Shown here: piece by piece, positions 63,541-64,000 of the stretch | Numbering within the stretch: the first letter of the stretch is position 1 | How the letters are laid out: every line of letters begins with the position of its first letter | Assembly: GCA_038030265.1 (NCBI GenBank) | Contig: CM075943.1 | Location: 28,582,001-28,646,000, forward strand | Source: Corythucha ciliata | Taxonomy: Eukaryota; Arthropoda; Insecta; Hemiptera; Tingidae | DNA length: 64,000 nt | Direction: 5' to 3' | Translations under genes and position numbers: made by a program | Notes under the pieces: generated by a model | Database searches by the model: none | Told to the model about the DNA's origin: nothing | Seen by the model: only the letters and a program-made list of their open reading frames with translations

Positions 63541-64000
63541 GCTTCAAATATTGCGAAATATTTGAGGATGCGCTCAAATTTCCAGTTGGTCGATCTCTAG
63601 GCAATGCTAGAAATTGAATAATATTGTTGGATATTTGTCCAATACTAGTCTAGGAAGCGAGTAGTTTAGGGAGGAAAAAACTCCGGGACTAAGTTTGATG
63701 ACTGATTTCAATGTTTCCAGGTGTGCTGAATCCGAATTTTAACTTTGCCCAACGATACAACCCCGGCAACATGCAGAAATTTGATTGCCTTTTAAAATTC
63801 CGTGTTATTTTTGGTTTTTCCGCCACACTACACGCGAGTAATAATTTTTTAAAAATATGGTTCCCTCACATTTCTCATGTTTTGAGATGTCCTGAATCTG
63901 AATTTCAACCCCGCGAACCCCCAAAATGAGACGCTACAGCCTTAAAATAGGAAAATCTACAAAAATCCGCAATTTCTGTTATTTTTTCTATGTGGTGTGC
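63541..64000. other. window end, two diverged repeat copies
   Basis: GTGTGCTGAATCCGAATTTT (63721) and GATGTCCTGAATCTGAATTT (63886) look like diverged copies of one about 165-bp unit, the array continuing beyond the window. No gene was seen. Confidence 0.45.

Overview
The window is nuclear DNA from an animal, most likely an arthropod. It contains one intron-bearing housekeeping gene, a Ty3/Gypsy retrotransposon primed by a tRNA-Lys(CTT)-type primer, fragments of R1/I-type and CR1/Jockey-type non-LTR elements, and many terminal-inverted-repeat (TIR) and foldback repeats. There are no operons, Shine-Dalgarno-type signals or CRISPR arrays. Species cannot be fixed from the sequence.

Layout. 0-7 kb: an unassigned small ORF, then foldback/MITE elements (951-1870, 3562-4302, 4480-4629) and a 1.85-kb inverted repeat with arms over 600 bp (4858-6708). 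7-26 kb: mostly anonymous DNA with a broken minus-strand RT fragment (13.76-14.39 kb), a TIR element (14438-15100), a perfect 22-bp-stem hairpin (15649-15715), short-period degenerate arrays and a tRNA-like sequence (19139-19211). 26.2-31.1 kb: a minus-strand Gypsy element with a 1236-codon gag-pol frame whose catalytic residues are all visible, a primer-binding site and a probable 5' LTR; its 3' end is missing. 31.2-33.3 kb: an inverted-repeat family and a Cys-rich coding remnant. 35.0-40.8 kb: a GC-rich R1/I-type non-LTR element that has lost the RT catalytic core; its 3' half plus about 500 bp of flank is duplicated in tandem and nearly identical.

40.8-57.2 kb is the most unusual part. Arrays of about 30-bp degenerate repeats run in one orientation and then flip around a core (40.85-42.96 kb and 51.6-52.8 kb). 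A palindromic element with arms built of about 295-bp tandem units lies at 53159-56092, and a single arm of the same family lies at 43821-44901. Between these lies the only confidently identified host gene, a complete seven-exon YIPF6 orthologue (45304-46898, 227 aa) that no single reading frame reveals.

57-64 kb: a dispersed repeat copy, palindrome-rich DNA, a 1.55-kb TIR element (60599-62152) with a pogo-like HTH remnant and two nested foldbacks, and further short-period arrays to the window end.

Only YIPF6 and perhaps the Gypsy polyprotein are intact protein-coding units. Everything else recognisable is mobile-element debris or repeat DNA. Conceptually the elements are layered: foldbacks inserted into foldbacks, a MITE at a duplication junction, and repeats flanking and punctuating one small conserved gene.
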